Positions 33,616-42,258 of a stretch of DNA of 64,000 nucleotides are shown in pieces (the stretch's first letter is position 1; every line of letters starts with the position of its first letter). Position numbers and translations under genes: made by a program. The stretch is taken from NCBI RefSeq assembly GCF_023701945.1, contig NZ_JABAEF010000014.1, positions 62,001-126,000 of the forward strand, read 5' to 3'. The notes beneath the pieces were generated by a model. That model searched no databases, was not told the origin of the DNA, and worked only from the letters and a program-made list of their open reading frames with translations. The DNA comes from Rhizobium sp. CG5. GTDB lineage: Bacteria > Pseudomonadota > Alphaproteobacteria > Rhizobiales > Rhizobiaceae.

Positions 33616-34428
33616 CTATGCGACCGAAGAGGTATCCTCCTTCTCGGCCGAAGCGATGGGCTTGACCGTTATGAGCTTTATGCCGGCATCAGCGACCATG
33701 GCCGCTGCCTCCTCCGGAATTTTGTCGTCCGTGATGATCGTCGAGACATTGTCGAGCGGGCACAGGATCATGCTCGAGCGTTTCGAAAATTTGCTCGAGT
33801 CGACCATGATGATCAGTTCGTCGGCCTGGCGCATCAGCTTCTGCTCGCTCTGAATGACCAGCGCATCCGATTCCATGATCCCATGCGAACTGACGCCCTG
33901 CGCACCGATGAAGATCCGTCGTGCATAGAAATTGCGGATGGCGTCATTGTCGAAGGGCGACAGGATCAGGCTCTGGTCGCGATAAATCGCGCCGCCGGGA
34001 ATGCTGACTGTGCACTTGGAATGCTTGACGAGATGTTCGGCGATCGCAAAGGAATTGGTCATCACCTGTAGGCGCCGCGCCGACATGAAATGCACCATCT
34101 GGAACGTCGTCGTGCCGCCATTGATGATGATCGAATCGCCCTCTTCGCAGAGATCGACCGCGCCGCGGGCAATTGCGCGCTTTTTATCGATATTGACGGA
34201 TTCGGACACCCGAAACGGTCTCGCTGCCAGATTGCCGAGCTGCGGCGGATGCACCGCTTCTGCTCCGCCACGCACACGCCGAAGCTTGCCCTGCACATGC
34301 AGGGCCGCGATATCACGCCGGATCGTGGCTTCCGAGGCCTCGGTCAGTTCGGCGATATCCTGCACCGTGATCACGGGCTTTTCCTGGATCGCGCTTAATA
34401 TGATGCGATGGCGTTCACGTTCGTGCAT
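33616..34428 (-). CDS. rhaR: DeoR-family regulator of rhamnose use
   Basis: A 270-residue DeoR-type repressor. The N-terminal helix-turn-helix reads VQDIAELTEASEATIRRDIA with the family mark LRRVRGGAE after it. The sugar-phosphate sensor domain includes SIIINGGTTTFQMVHFM and ends with VDSSKFSKRS. The ATG at 34428 follows AGGAGGAG; a frame 17 codons longer lacks such a site. As first gene of the operon it is divergent from rhaD, with a long inverted repeat between them as the likely operator. Confidence 0.93.
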   Translation of the reverse strand: MHERERHRIILSAIQEKPVITVQDIAELTEASEATIRRDIAALHVQGKLRRVRGGAEAVHPPQLGNLAARPFRVSESVNIDKKRAIARGAVDLCEEGDSIIINGGTTTFQMVHFMSARRLQVMTNSFAIAEHLVKHSKCTVSIPGGAIYRDQSLILSPFDNDAIRNFYARRIFIGAQGVSSHGIMESDALVIQSEQKLMRQADELIIMVDSSKFSKRSSMILCPLDNVSTIITDDKIPEEAAAMVADAGIKLITVKPIASAEKEDTSSVA

Positions 34429-34469
34429 GGGCTCCTCCTGATCGGGATTTAGGCGGATAACGATTAACC

Positions 34470-34542
34470 TGTCAATCATAAACGATCAAAATAGTTTATG
34501 TTGCGCCGCAACATGCAATTTTATGATCGATTTTGATTGACA
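34470..34542. promoter_or_regulatory. Divergent rhaR/rhaD operator: long inverted repeat
   Basis: Left arm TGTCAATCATAAACGATCAA (from 34470) and the reverse complement of the right arm (34518-34542), TGTCAATCAAAATCGATCAT, agree almost throughout. Between them lies a smaller palindrome, ATGTTGC-GCC-GCAACAT (34498-34514). This is the probable RhaR binding region controlling both operons. Confidence 0.65.
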
Positions 34543-34630
34543 TTGGCGCCGAGCTTGCGCGATATCGTCCCCAGAAGGAGATGGGCGGCCACTTTGCTGT
34601 TCATGAATCGACAGACCTGGGAGGAAAGCA

Positions 34631-36727
34631 ATGACGGGCCAAACCCGCCTTCTCGAAAACCGTTGGGACGATGCTTACGCGGCCAAGCTCGATGAGCCGG
34701 GCAAGCTGTTGTACCGGTCCAATCTTCTGGGCGCCGACAAGCGCATCACCAATTACGGCGGCGGCAACACCTCCGCCAAGGTCCTGGAAACCGATCCGCT
34801 GACCGGCGAAAAAGCCCGCGTCATGTGGGTCAAGGGCTCGGGCGGCGATGTCGGCACCATCAAGCTCGACGGCTTTGCGACCCTCTACATGGACAAGCTG
34901 GAAGCGCTGAAGGGCATCTACAAGGGCGTGGAAGACGAAGACCGCATGGTCGGTTTCCTGCCCCATTGCACCTTCAACCTCAATCCGCGCGCCGCCTCCA
35001 TCGACACGCCGCTGCACGGCTTCGTGCCGTTCACCCATGTCGACCATATGCATCCCGACGCGATCATCGCGATCGCCGCCTCCAAGAATTCAAAAGAGCT
35101 TACCCAGCAGATCTTCGGCAGCGATATCGGCTGGCTGCCCTGGCGCCGCCCAGGCTTCCAGCTCGGCCTCGACCTCGGCGCCTATGTCGCCGCCAATCCG
35201 AAGTCCAAGGGCGTTGTGCTCGAAAGCCATGGCCTGTTCACCTGGGCTGATGATGCCAAGGACTGCTATCTGCTGACCCTTGAGATCATCAACAAGGCGA
35301 TCGAATGGTTCGCCAAGCAGACCGAGGGCAAGACGATCTTCGGCGGTGCAGTAACATCAAGCCTGCCGGCCGAACAGCGCCGCGCCATCGCCGCCAAGCT
35401 GATGCCGGAAATCCGCGGCCGCATCGGCAAGGCCGAACGAAAGCTCGGCGATTTCGACGATCAGGATGCCGTGCTCGAGTTCGTCAACTCCAAGGATCTG
35501 CAGGCGCTTGGCGCGCTCGGCACCTCCTGCCCCGACCACTTCCTGCGCACCAAGATCCGCCCGCTGATCGTCGATTTCGATCCGGCCAAGCCGGATGCGG
35601 ACGCTGTGGTCGCCGGTCTCGACAAGGCGCTGGAAGCCTATCGCGCCGACTACAAGCGCTATTACGATAGCTGCAAGCATGCCAATTCCCCTGCCATGCG
35701 CGATCCCAACCCGGTCATCTTCCTGGTGCCGGGCGTCGGCATGCTGTCCTTTGCCAAGGACAAGGCAACCGCCCGCATCGCCGGTGAATTCTACGTCAAC
35801 GCCATCAATGTCATGAAGGGCGCCTCGACGGTCTCGCAGTATCAGGGCCTGCCCGAACAGGAAGCCTTCGATATCGAATACTGGCTGCTGGAGGAAGCAA
35901 AGCTGCAGCGCATGCCCAAGCCCAAGAGCCTGGCCGGCCGCGTCGCCTTCGTCACCGGCGGTGCCGGCGGCATCGGCCGCGCCACGGCGGAACGACTGAT
36001 GTCGGAAGGCGCCTGCGTGGTTCTGGCTGATATCGACGCCGATGCGCTGACCAACACGCTTGCCGATTTCACCAAGCGCTACGGCGCCGACAGCGTGCGC
36101 AGCGTCAATCTGAATGTCACCAGTGAAGAGCAGGTCATTTCGAGTTTTGCAGAAGCCTGCGTCGAATTTGGCGGCGTCGACATTCTCGTCTCCAATGCCG
36201 GCATCGCCTCGTCTGCTCCGGTGGAAGACACGACGCTTGCCATGTGGGACAAGAACATGAGCATTCTGGCGACGGGCTATTTCCTCGTCTCACGCGAAGC
36301 GTTCCGCCTGTTCCGCCGTCAGGCGATTGGCGGCAATGTGGTCTTCGTCGCCTCGAAGAACGGGCTTGCCTCATCGCCCAACGCATCGGCCTATTGCACG
36401 GCAAAGGCGGCCGAAATTCATCTCGCCCGTTGCCTGGCTCTGGAAGGCGCCGACGCCGACATCCGCGTCAATACGGTCAACCCGGATGCGGTACTGCGTG
36501 GCTCCAAGATCTGGAACGGCGAATGGCGCGAACAGCGTGCGGCATCGTCGAAGATCGAGGTGGACGACCTTGAGGAACATTACCGCAAGCGGTCGATGCT
36601 GAAGCTGAATGTGTTTCCGGAAGACATTGCCGAAGCGATCTACTTCCTCGCCTCCGACGCTTCCGCCAAATCGACCGGCAACATTATCAACGTCGATGCC
36701 GGCAACGCCCAGAGCTTCACGCGCTGA
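34631..36727 (+). CDS. rhaD: Bifunctional rhamnulose-1-phosphate aldolase/lactaldehyde dehydrogenase
   Basis: The 698-residue fusion has an N-terminal class II aldolase domain (about residues 20-400, with GGGNTSAKV, FVPFTHVDHMHPD and LESHGLFTW carrying the metal-binding His residues). Its C-terminal short-chain dehydrogenase (about 435-698) shows the NAD-binding FVTGGAGGIGRATAERL and the catalytic Ser plus SAYCTAKAAEIH. It cleaves rhamnulose-1-phosphate to dihydroxyacetone phosphate and L-lactaldehyde and converts the latter. It has a GGAGG ribosome site, is divergent from rhaR, and is followed by a hairpin. Confidence 0.93.
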   Translation: MTGQTRLLENRWDDAYAAKLDEPGKLLYRSNLLGADKRITNYGGGNTSAKVLETDPLTGEKARVMWVKGSGGDVGTIKLDGFATLYMDKLEALKGIYKGVEDEDRMVGFLPHCTFNLNPRAASIDTPLHGFVPFTHVDHMHPDAIIAIAASKNSKELTQQIFGSDIGWLPWRRPGFQLGLDLGAYVAANPKSKGVVLESHGLFTWADDAKDCYLLTLEIINKAIEWFAKQTEGKTIFGGAVTSSLPAEQRRAIAAKLMPEIRGRIGKAERKLGDFDDQDAVLEFVNSKDLQALGALGTSCPDHFLRTKIRPLIVDFDPAKPDADAVVAGLDKALEAYRADYKRYYDSCKHANSPAMRDPNPVIFLVPGVGMLSFAKDKATARIAGEFYVNAINVMKGASTVSQYQGLPEQEAFDIEYWLLEEAKLQRMPKPKSLAGRVAFVTGGAGGIGRATAERLMSEGACVVLADIDADALTNTLADFTKRYGADSVRSVNLNVTSEEQVISSFAEACVEFGGVDILVSNAGIASSAPVEDTTLAMWDKNMSILATGYFLVSREAFRLFRRQAIGGNVVFVASKNGLASSPNASAYCTAKAAEIHLARCLALEGADADIRVNTVNPDAVLRGSKIWNGEWREQRAASSKIEVDDLEEHYRKRSMLKLNVFPEDIAEAIYFLASDASAKSTGNIINVDAGNAQSFTR

Positions 36728-36742
36728 TCAGAGCTCCCAAGC

Positions 36743-36768
36743 CCGCCACGGCGCGAATGCCGTGGCGG
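36743..36768. terminator. Bidirectional hairpin between rhaD and the YqaE-like gene
   Basis: CCGCCACGGC (36743-36752) and GCCGTGGCGG (36759-36768) form a perfect 10-bp stem with a 6-base loop between the convergent stops. No long T-run follows on either strand. Confidence 0.55.
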
Positions 36769-36774
36769 TGACCG

Positions 36775-36933
36775 TTACTTTCTCAGAATGACCCAGATGG
36801 CGTGGATGATACCGGGCAGATAGCCGCACAGCGTCAGCAGAATATTCAGCCAGAAATGCAGGCCGATGCCCACCTGAAGAAAGACGCCAACCGGCGGCAG
36901 GATGATGGCGAGCAAGATTCGTACGACGTCCAT
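36775..36933 (-). CDS. YqaE/Pmp3-family small membrane protein
   Basis: A 52-residue protein, too short for many gene finders. Its sequence starts MDVVRILLAIILPPVGVFLQ and contains GYLPGIIHAIWVIL, the two transmembrane helices and the P-P-x-G-V / LPG-x-IHA motifs of the Pmp3/YqaE family. Yeast Pmp3 affects membrane potential under salt stress; bacterial members are stress-induced. The ATG at 36933 has AGAGGC upstream, and a near-consensus EcfG promoter lies at 36969-36993. It sits between rhaD and rhaI on the opposite strand, interrupting what is elsewhere one rhaDI unit. Confidence 0.88.
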   Translation of the reverse strand: MDVVRILLAIILPPVGVFLQVGIGLHFWLNILLTLCGYLPGIIHAIWVILRK

Positions 36934-36968
36934 GAATGCCTCTGAATAGAATGATCGAATTCACTGAC

Positions 36969-36993
36969 AACGCAGAGCGGCCAAAATCGTTCG
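36969..36993 (-). promoter_or_regulatory. EcfG-like promoter of the YqaE-like gene (one mismatch)
   Basis: On the minus strand CGAAC (36989-36993), 16 bases, CGTT (36969-36972); the consensus is GGAAC. Predicted start about 30 bases before the ATG. Confidence 0.5.
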
Positions 36994-37012
36994 CGGACGG
37001 GAGGAAAAAATA

Positions 37013-38305
37013 ATGACCAACAGTAAGATTGCGCCTGACCTGATCGACGCCGAAAACGACAAGCGCGCATCAGCGCTCAAGAGTGATTACGCCGCCCTCG
37101 GCGAAAAGCTCGCCCGTGGCAATGTCGATATCGAGGCGATCACAGCCAAGGTCGCCGAATTCTTCGTTGCCGTGCCCTCCTGGGGTGTCGGCACCGGCGG
37201 CACGCGCTTTGCCCGCTTCCCCGGCCTGGGTGAACCGCGCCATATCTTCGACAAGCTGGAAGACTGCTCGGTCATCAACGAACTGACCCGCGCCACGCCG
37301 ACGGTCTCGCTGCATATCCCGTGGGACAAGGCCGATCCGAAGGACCTGAAGGCCAAGGGCGATGCCCTCGGCCTCGGCTTCGACGCGATGAATTCCAATA
37401 CCTTTTCCGATGCCGCCGATCAGGCCCATTCCTATAAATATGGCTCGCTCAGCCACGTGGATGCGGCAACCCGCGCCCAGGCGGTCGAGCACAATATCGA
37501 ATGCATCGAGATCGGTCATGCGCTTGGCTCCAAGGCCCTGACGGTCTGGGTCGGCGATGGCTCCAACTTCCCCGGCCAGACCAATTTCACCAGGAGCTTC
37601 GAGCGTTATCTCTCCGCCATGGGCGAGATCTACAAGAAGCTGCCCGATGACTGGCGGATCTTCTCCGAGCACAAAATGTACGAGCCGGCCTTCTACTCGA
37701 CCGTGGTTCAGGACTGGGGCACCAATCTGCTGATCGCCCAGACCCTCGGGCCCAAGGCCTTCTGCCTGGTCGACCTTGGTCATCACGCGCCGAATACGAA
37801 TATCGAGATGATCGTCGCCCGCCTGATCCAGTTCGGCAAGCTCGGCGGCTTCCATTTCAACGATTCGAAATACGGCGACGACGATCTGGATGCCGGCGCG
37901 ATCGAACCCTACCGCCTGTTCCTGGTGTTCAACGAACTGGTCGATGCCGAGCATCGCGGCGTCAAGGGCTTCCACCCCGCTCACATGATCGACCAGAGCC
38001 ACAATGTGACAGACCCGATCGAAAGCCTGATCTCCAGCGCCAACGAAATCCGCCGTGCCTATGCCCAGGCGCTAATCGTCGATCGGGTGGCGCTCGAAGG
38101 CTTTCAGAACGACAACGATGCGCTGATGGCATCCGAAACCCTGAAGCGTGCCTACCGCACCGATGTCGAGGCGATCCTGGCCGAAGCCCGCCGCCGCACC
38201 GGCGGCGCCATCGATCCGGTCGCCGCCTACCGCGCCAGCGGCTATCGCGCCAAGGTCGCCGGCGAACGCCCTGCCGTCAAAGGCGGCAGCGGCGGCATCG
38301 TCTGA
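37013..38305 (+). CDS. rhaI: L-rhamnose isomerase, catabolic type
   Basis: A 430-residue TIM-barrel isomerase of the rhizobial/Pseudomonas RhaI type. Metal and substrate blocks include WGVGTGGTRFARFPG (about residues 55-69), FSEHKMYEPAFYST with the Glu and His ligands, LVDLGHHAPNTNIE and FHFNDSKYGDDDLDAG. It converts L-rhamnose to L-rhamnulose for RhaK and RhaD. The start has a GGGAGGA ribosome site. It lies 285 bases after rhaD, the gap being taken by the minus-strand YqaE-like gene and its promoter. Confidence 0.93.
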   Translation: MTNSKIAPDLIDAENDKRASALKSDYAALGEKLARGNVDIEAITAKVAEFFVAVPSWGVGTGGTRFARFPGLGEPRHIFDKLEDCSVINELTRATPTVSLHIPWDKADPKDLKAKGDALGLGFDAMNSNTFSDAADQAHSYKYGSLSHVDAATRAQAVEHNIECIEIGHALGSKALTVWVGDGSNFPGQTNFTRSFERYLSAMGEIYKKLPDDWRIFSEHKMYEPAFYSTVVQDWGTNLLIAQTLGPKAFCLVDLGHHAPNTNIEMIVARLIQFGKLGGFHFNDSKYGDDDLDAGAIEPYRLFLVFNELVDAEHRGVKGFHPAHMIDQSHNVTDPIESLISSANEIRRAYAQALIVDRVALEGFQNDNDALMASETLKRAYRTDVEAILAEARRRTGGAIDPVAAYRASGYRAKVAGERPAVKGGSGGIV

Positions 38306-38326
38306 TCAAGCGTAGTCCCACGACAG

Positions 38327-38361
38327 AGGCTGCATCCGTTGTCAAAGCGCGGATGCAGCCT
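38327..38361. terminator. 12-bp stem-loop at the rhaI/ocd convergent junction
   Basis: AGGCTGCATCCG (38327-38338) and CGGATGCAGCCT (38350-38361) are perfectly complementary with an 11-base loop. The right arm is within the last codons of the cyclodeaminase gene. It can fold in either transcript; no T-run is present. Confidence 0.65.
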
Positions 38362-39403
38362 GGCATCGCAGCAGCATGCCGAACAGATCGCGCGGTTCGT
38401 CCGGATCTGCCAACAGGTCGAGTTCGGCGAAAAGGCCGGTTTCAGCCAGTTTGGTGCGCACATAACGCAGCGCCGAGAAATCCTCCGTCGCAAAGCCGAC
38501 TGAATCAAACAGGGTGATCTGGCCTTCGTTCCTGCGGCCCGGAACCTGCCCCAGAATGACCTGCCACAGCTCGGTCACCGGATGGTCCCCAGGCAATTGC
38601 TGGATCTCCCCCTCGATGCGGGTCTGCGGCGGATATTCGACAAAAATGTCCGAGCGCAGCAGGATATCGCGGTGCAGTTCCGTCTTGCCGGGGCAATCGC
38701 CGCCGACAGCGTTGATGTGCACGCCGGGGCCGGCCATGTTGTCGGTGAGGATCGTCGCGCATTGCTTGTCGGCGGTGACGGTGGTGATGATATCGGCTCC
38801 CTCGACCGCCTCTTCCGCCGAGGTGCAGGCGGTGATCGTAAAGCCGAGCCCGTCGAGATTGCGCCGGCATTTCTCGGTTGCGGCGGGATCCAGATCGTAG
38901 AGCCGCAGGGTGTCAATACCGAGCAGTGCCTTGAAGGCCAGCGCCTGGAATTCGCTCTGCGCGCCATTGCCGATGATCGCCATGGTCCGCGCATCCTTGC
39001 GCGCCAGATATTTGGCGGCGACCGCCGAGGTCGCGGCGGTGCGTAGTGCCGTCAGAATGGTCATTTCGCTGAGCAGCATCGGATATCCGTTGCCGACATC
39101 GGCCAGCACGCCGAAAGCCGTCACCGTCTGGCGGCCTTCGCGCATATTCTTCGGATGGCCGTTGACATATTTGAAGCCGTAGAGTGTGCCGTCGCTGGTC
39201 GGCATCAGTTCGATGACGCCTTCCGCCGAATGCGAAGCGATGCGCGGCGTCTTGTCAAAGCTCTCCCAGCGGCGGAAATCCTCTTCAATCACCGCTGCAA
39301 GCTCGGTGAGGAAAGTGGTGACGCCGACCTTCAGCACCAGCTTCATCATGTGATCGACGCTGACGAAAGGCACGATATTCAGATTTTGGTTGGCTCCGGT
39401 CAT
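38342..39403 (-). CDS. ocd: Ornithine cyclodeaminase
   Basis: A 353-residue protein of the ornithine cyclodeaminase/mu-crystallin family. The NAD site is visible as MAIIGNGAQSEFQALAF, and the substrate region includes GYPMLLSEMTILTALRTAAT near the N-terminal third and NAVGGDCPGKTEL. It converts L-ornithine to L-proline with release of ammonia. It starts in an ATGA overlap with the arginase gene, so arginine would be degraded to ornithine and then proline by one operon, under the divergent Lrp-type regulator. Confidence 0.93.
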   Translation of the reverse strand: MTGANQNLNIVPFVSVDHMMKLVLKVGVTTFLTELAAVIEEDFRRWESFDKTPRIASHSAEGVIELMPTSDGTLYGFKYVNGHPKNMREGRQTVTAFGVLADVGNGYPMLLSEMTILTALRTAATSAVAAKYLARKDARTMAIIGNGAQSEFQALAFKALLGIDTLRLYDLDPAATEKCRRNLDGLGFTITACTSAEEAVEGADIITTVTADKQCATILTDNMAGPGVHINAVGGDCPGKTELHRDILLRSDIFVEYPPQTRIEGEIQQLPGDHPVTELWQVILGQVPGRRNEGQITLFDSVGFATEDFSALRYVRTKLAETGLFAELDLLADPDEPRDLFGMLLRCQAASAL

Positions 39404-40335
39404 TTGACGCTCCCTGAGAAATCGCGGGTCGGACGGTCCATCACCTGCCGGCCCATCAGGCTGGCCGTCAGATCCGCCATCAAGGTGGCGGTGCGGCCGC
39501 GCTCGTCGAGAAACGGATTGAGCTCGACCAGATCGAGGCTGGAGACCAGGCCGCTGTCATGCAGCATTTCCATCACCAGATGCGCCTCGCGGAACGTGGC
39601 GCCGCCCGGAACCGTGGTACCGACCGCCGGCGCGATCGACGGGTCGAGAAAGTCGACGTCGAAGCTGACATGCAGCAGGCCATGGGCCGCCTCGACCCGA
39701 GCCAGGAAATCCCGTAGCAGGACGGCAACCCCATGTTCGTCGATCATCCGCATGTCATGCACGGTGATCCCGGTCTTTTTCAGCGACGCCCGCTCGGCGG
39801 GATCGACGCTGCGAATGCCGATCATGCAGATGTTCCGCCCATCAACCGGATGGGAGAGCGGCGGATAGTACCCTTGAAAATCCTCGTGGCCGGAGAAATA
39901 GGCGACCGGCGTTCCGTGCAGATTGCCGCTTTCGGTCGTTGCCAGCGTATGAAAATCGGTATGGGCATCGAGCCACAGCACGAACAGCGGCCGCCCCTCT
40001 TCCGCCGCGCGACGCGACAGGCCGGCCACCGTGCCTGCCGACAGCGCATGATCGCCGCCGAGGAAGATCGGCATGGCGTCGGCACTTTCAAGATAGGCAA
40101 CCTCGCTGAGGGTTTCGATCCAGCCGATCGTCTCGGCCAGGTGATGAACGGCGGCGTTGGGATGGGTGACATCCCGCAAGGGCGTGTGCGTGACATTGCC
40201 GATATCGGTCACCTCGTGACCGAGTTCCGCTAGCGCCGTGCCGAGACCGGCGATCCGCAGCGCACTCGGCCCCATCTCGCATCCGAGCCGGCTCGCGCCG
40301 ACCTGCAGGGGCACCCCGATCAGTTTGCAATGCAT
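39400..40335 (-). CDS. rocF: Arginase
   Basis: The 311-residue protein has all three metal-binding blocks of the family: GGDHALSAG (about residues 94-102), WLDAHTDFH and SFDVDFLDPSIAPAVGT. It hydrolyses L-arginine to ornithine and urea using two manganese ions. I chose the ATG at 40335; a TTG seven codons earlier overlaps the upstream AGGAG and is less likely. The gene leads the arginase-cyclodeaminase operon. Confidence 0.93.
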   Translation of the reverse strand: MHCKLIGVPLQVGASRLGCEMGPSALRIAGLGTALAELGHEVTDIGNVTHTPLRDVTHPNAAVHHLAETIGWIETLSEVAYLESADAMPIFLGGDHALSAGTVAGLSRRAAEEGRPLFVLWLDAHTDFHTLATTESGNLHGTPVAYFSGHEDFQGYYPPLSHPVDGRNICMIGIRSVDPAERASLKKTGITVHDMRMIDEHGVAVLLRDFLARVEAAHGLLHVSFDVDFLDPSIAPAVGTTVPGGATFREAHLVMEMLHDSGLVSSLDLVELNPFLDERGRTATLMADLTASLMGRQVMDRPTRDFSGSVK

Positions 40336-40417
40336 GGCCCGCCATCTCCTGTTCAATCGTTTGGCGATTGGAGCATGTCCGACTGGCGGAATGAACAGGA
40401 TAGATTGGCAATTATCT

Positions 40418-40437
40418 TGAAATGACCTATCATTTCA
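40418..40437. promoter_or_regulatory. Lrp-type operator candidate in the arginase/regulator divergent region
   Basis: TGAAATG (40418-40424) and CATTTCA (40431-40437) form a perfect inverted repeat with 6 bases between, inside a wider A/T-rich symmetry from CAATTATC to GATCAATTG. It overlaps the more distant possible regulator start at 40422, supporting the start at 40479. Confidence 0.55.
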
Positions 40438-40478
40438 GCAGATCAATTGCCCAAATTGGAAAATCGGGGATCATCGCC

Positions 40479-40919
40479 ATGGACACGCTGGACGAAAAGC
40501 TGATCACCCTGCTCCGCCACAACGGCCGGCGCAGCATCTCCGATCTGGCGATTGAAGCAGGCGCTTCGCGGGCGACGGTGCGTGCCCGGCTGGAACGGCT
40601 GGAGGCGGGCGGCACCATACTTGGCTACACTGTGATCCTGCGTGCCGACACGGTGGACCTGCCGGTGCGCGGCATCATGATGATCGAGATCGAGGGTCAT
40701 GTCACCGACCGGGTCATCCGCCTGCTGGGCGGATTCCCCGAGATCGCAGCGATCCATTCGACCAATGGCCGATGGGATCTGATCGTCGAACTGGGCGCGG
40801 CAACACTGACCGATTTCGATGCGGTGCTGCGCCGGGTCCGCCTCGTTCCCGGCATCACCGGCAGCGAGACGAGCCTGATCCTCTCCACACCGCGCAGTAC
40901 TCGCGCCCGTCTGGCGTGA
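40479..40919 (+). CDS. Lrp/AsnC-family regulator of arginine catabolism
   Basis: A 146-residue regulator with N-terminal helix-turn-helix (MDTLDEKLITLLRHNGRRSI, then SDLAIEAGASRATVRARLERL) and a C-terminal RAM ligand domain with the glycine-rich turn STNGRWDLIVEL. The ATG at 40479 gives the normal family length; an ATG at 40422 would add 19 unrelated residues across the operator. Being divergent from arginase and ornithine cyclodeaminase, it is probably their arginine- or ornithine-responsive activator, as in the Agrobacterium and Brucella systems. Confidence 0.9.
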   Translation: MDTLDEKLITLLRHNGRRSISDLAIEAGASRATVRARLERLEAGGTILGYTVILRADTVDLPVRGIMMIEIEGHVTDRVIRLLGGFPEIAAIHSTNGRWDLIVELGAATLTDFDAVLRRVRLVPGITGSETSLILSTPRSTRARLA

Positions 40920-40923
40920 TGCG

Positions 40924-41718
40924 CTAAAGCGCGCCGGCCTTGGCGACCGTCTGCTCGATCGCCCCGAAGATGCTGTGACCGGCAGGATCTTTCATGGAAA
41001 TGCGGATCACATCGCCCACAGTGATCGACTGGCCTTCGCCGCTCGAGGCCAGTTCAACGATCGTGCCGGCGCTGAGCGGACGGGTCCGGGCTGCCTCAAC
41101 GATGACATCCGCAAAACCGGTCGCAACTGCGGCATTCGCCGCAACGACAGCCTTGCCGTTGATACTCAGATTGAACGGCAGGTGCAGGGCGCCATCCTTC
41201 CAGCTCTCGCCAAGTTCATCCAGCGACACGGCCACCGGCGAATAGGACGGTGACAGGGCAGTTCCGCCGACACTCAGATGATTGGCCAGCATCACCAGCT
41301 GGATCGAAGCCAGCGCCTCGGCTTTCGTGGCGCCCATCGGCACATCGCCGAGAATGACGGCAACTTCGACGCCGGATGTCACCGCCGCTATATCGGCCGG
41401 AATGTCGATAGGGCTGCGCGGCGGCACCATGCTGTCGGAGGCAAGCTGCACCACCGCACCGGCAGAATGCTCCAGCCGCTGAAAGGCCCGCGGCAGGGGC
41501 GATGCGGCATCGTGTTCGTGAAAGCGCAGGGTCGGCTGCGAACCGGTTTCGATGCCGATGGCAACCCGCGCCAGCCGCGGCCCGACATGGGCCCAATCAT
41601 CAAGGGCGGCCTGCAGCGACCGGGCGATATGCCCGACCTCCGAGCAGCGCGTGAGATCCTTGGAAACCACGACGAGTTTGCCGTCGCGGGTGGAATCTTT
41701 CAGTGTGGCGAGCTTCAT
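40924..41718 (-). CDS. Shortened fumarylacetoacetate-hydrolase-family protein, probably not catalytic
   Basis: A 264-residue protein. Its start (MKLATLKDSTRDGKLVVVSK) and end (MKDPAGHSIFGAIEQTV) are those of the FAH family proteins of about 330 residues with an N-terminal FAH domain. The middle is shorter: the usual MYQGGSDSFLGP-like block and the ND-x-S-L-R block with a metal-ligand Asp are absent, and the E-x-E metal pair is reduced to VEVAVILGD. The reading frame is intact, so this looks like a protein that has lost catalysis, not a recent pseudogene. It lies 4 bases from the convergent Lrp-type gene. Confidence 0.7.
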   Translation of the reverse strand: MKLATLKDSTRDGKLVVVSKDLTRCSEVGHIARSLQAALDDWAHVGPRLARVAIGIETGSQPTLRFHEHDAASPLPRAFQRLEHSAGAVVQLASDSMVPPRSPIDIPADIAAVTSGVEVAVILGDVPMGATKAEALASIQLVMLANHLSVGGTALSPSYSPVAVSLDELGESWKDGALHLPFNLSINGKAVVAANAAVATGFADVIVEAARTRPLSAGTIVELASSGEGQSITVGDVIRISMKDPAGHSIFGAIEQTVAKAGAL

Positions 41719-41829
41719 GTCTTGGTGTTTCCCCGTTTCAGTCAAAGTGTACGGGGTCGTCTGACGCGACCCTTGGCGTTCATCCTACAAGGTTATCGCA
41801 AGCTGTCACTTGATTCCGCGCAAAGAGTT

Positions 41830-42258
41830 TTAGGGATAGATGACACCCTTGCGCAGGATGACATTGGCATAGAGCCGCGGCTCGCCGGTCTGCACCACCG
41901 TGTGGGCGGCGCGCACCCGCGGATAGAAATCGGGGCCGAGCAGGGGTGTCACCGTGCGCTCCGGCTCATGGGCGGCACAGCAGGCGATGATCTCCGAATG
42001 CACCGGCTCCAACCGATCACGCTCTGCCTTGAAGGTCGACCGGAAGATGGCCTCCGGCACGAAATCGTCGATCGGCAGCACGGACAGGATGGCATTCAAC
42101 ACCGGGATCAAGGGCACGCCATCCAGACGGACAAGCCGACGGGCATGCTCGAGGCCCGGATAATTGCCATCGACGATGGCGATTTCGTCCCCGTGCCCCA
42201 TGGCCCGCAACGTAGCCAGCAATTCGGGGTTCAGGATGGGATCGATCCCTTTCAGCAT
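41830..42258 (-). CDS. RbsD/FucU-family sugar mutarotase
   Basis: A 142-residue protein with the FucU pattern: MLKGIDPILNPELLATLRAM at the N-terminus, GHGDEIAIVDGNYPG containing the catalytic His and Asp, and RLYANVILRKGVIYP at the end. FucU/RbsD proteins speed anomer exchange of fucose, ribose or related sugars. The start shares a base with the stop of the ROK regulator gene (TAATG), so it is co-translated with frcR and probably serves the fructose/ribose/mannose uptake system. Confidence 0.88.
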   Translation of the reverse strand: MLKGIDPILNPELLATLRAMGHGDEIAIVDGNYPGLEHARRLVRLDGVPLIPVLNAILSVLPIDDFVPEAIFRSTFKAERDRLEPVHSEIIACCAAHEPERTVTPLLGPDFYPRVRAAHTVVQTGEPRLYANVILRKGVIYP

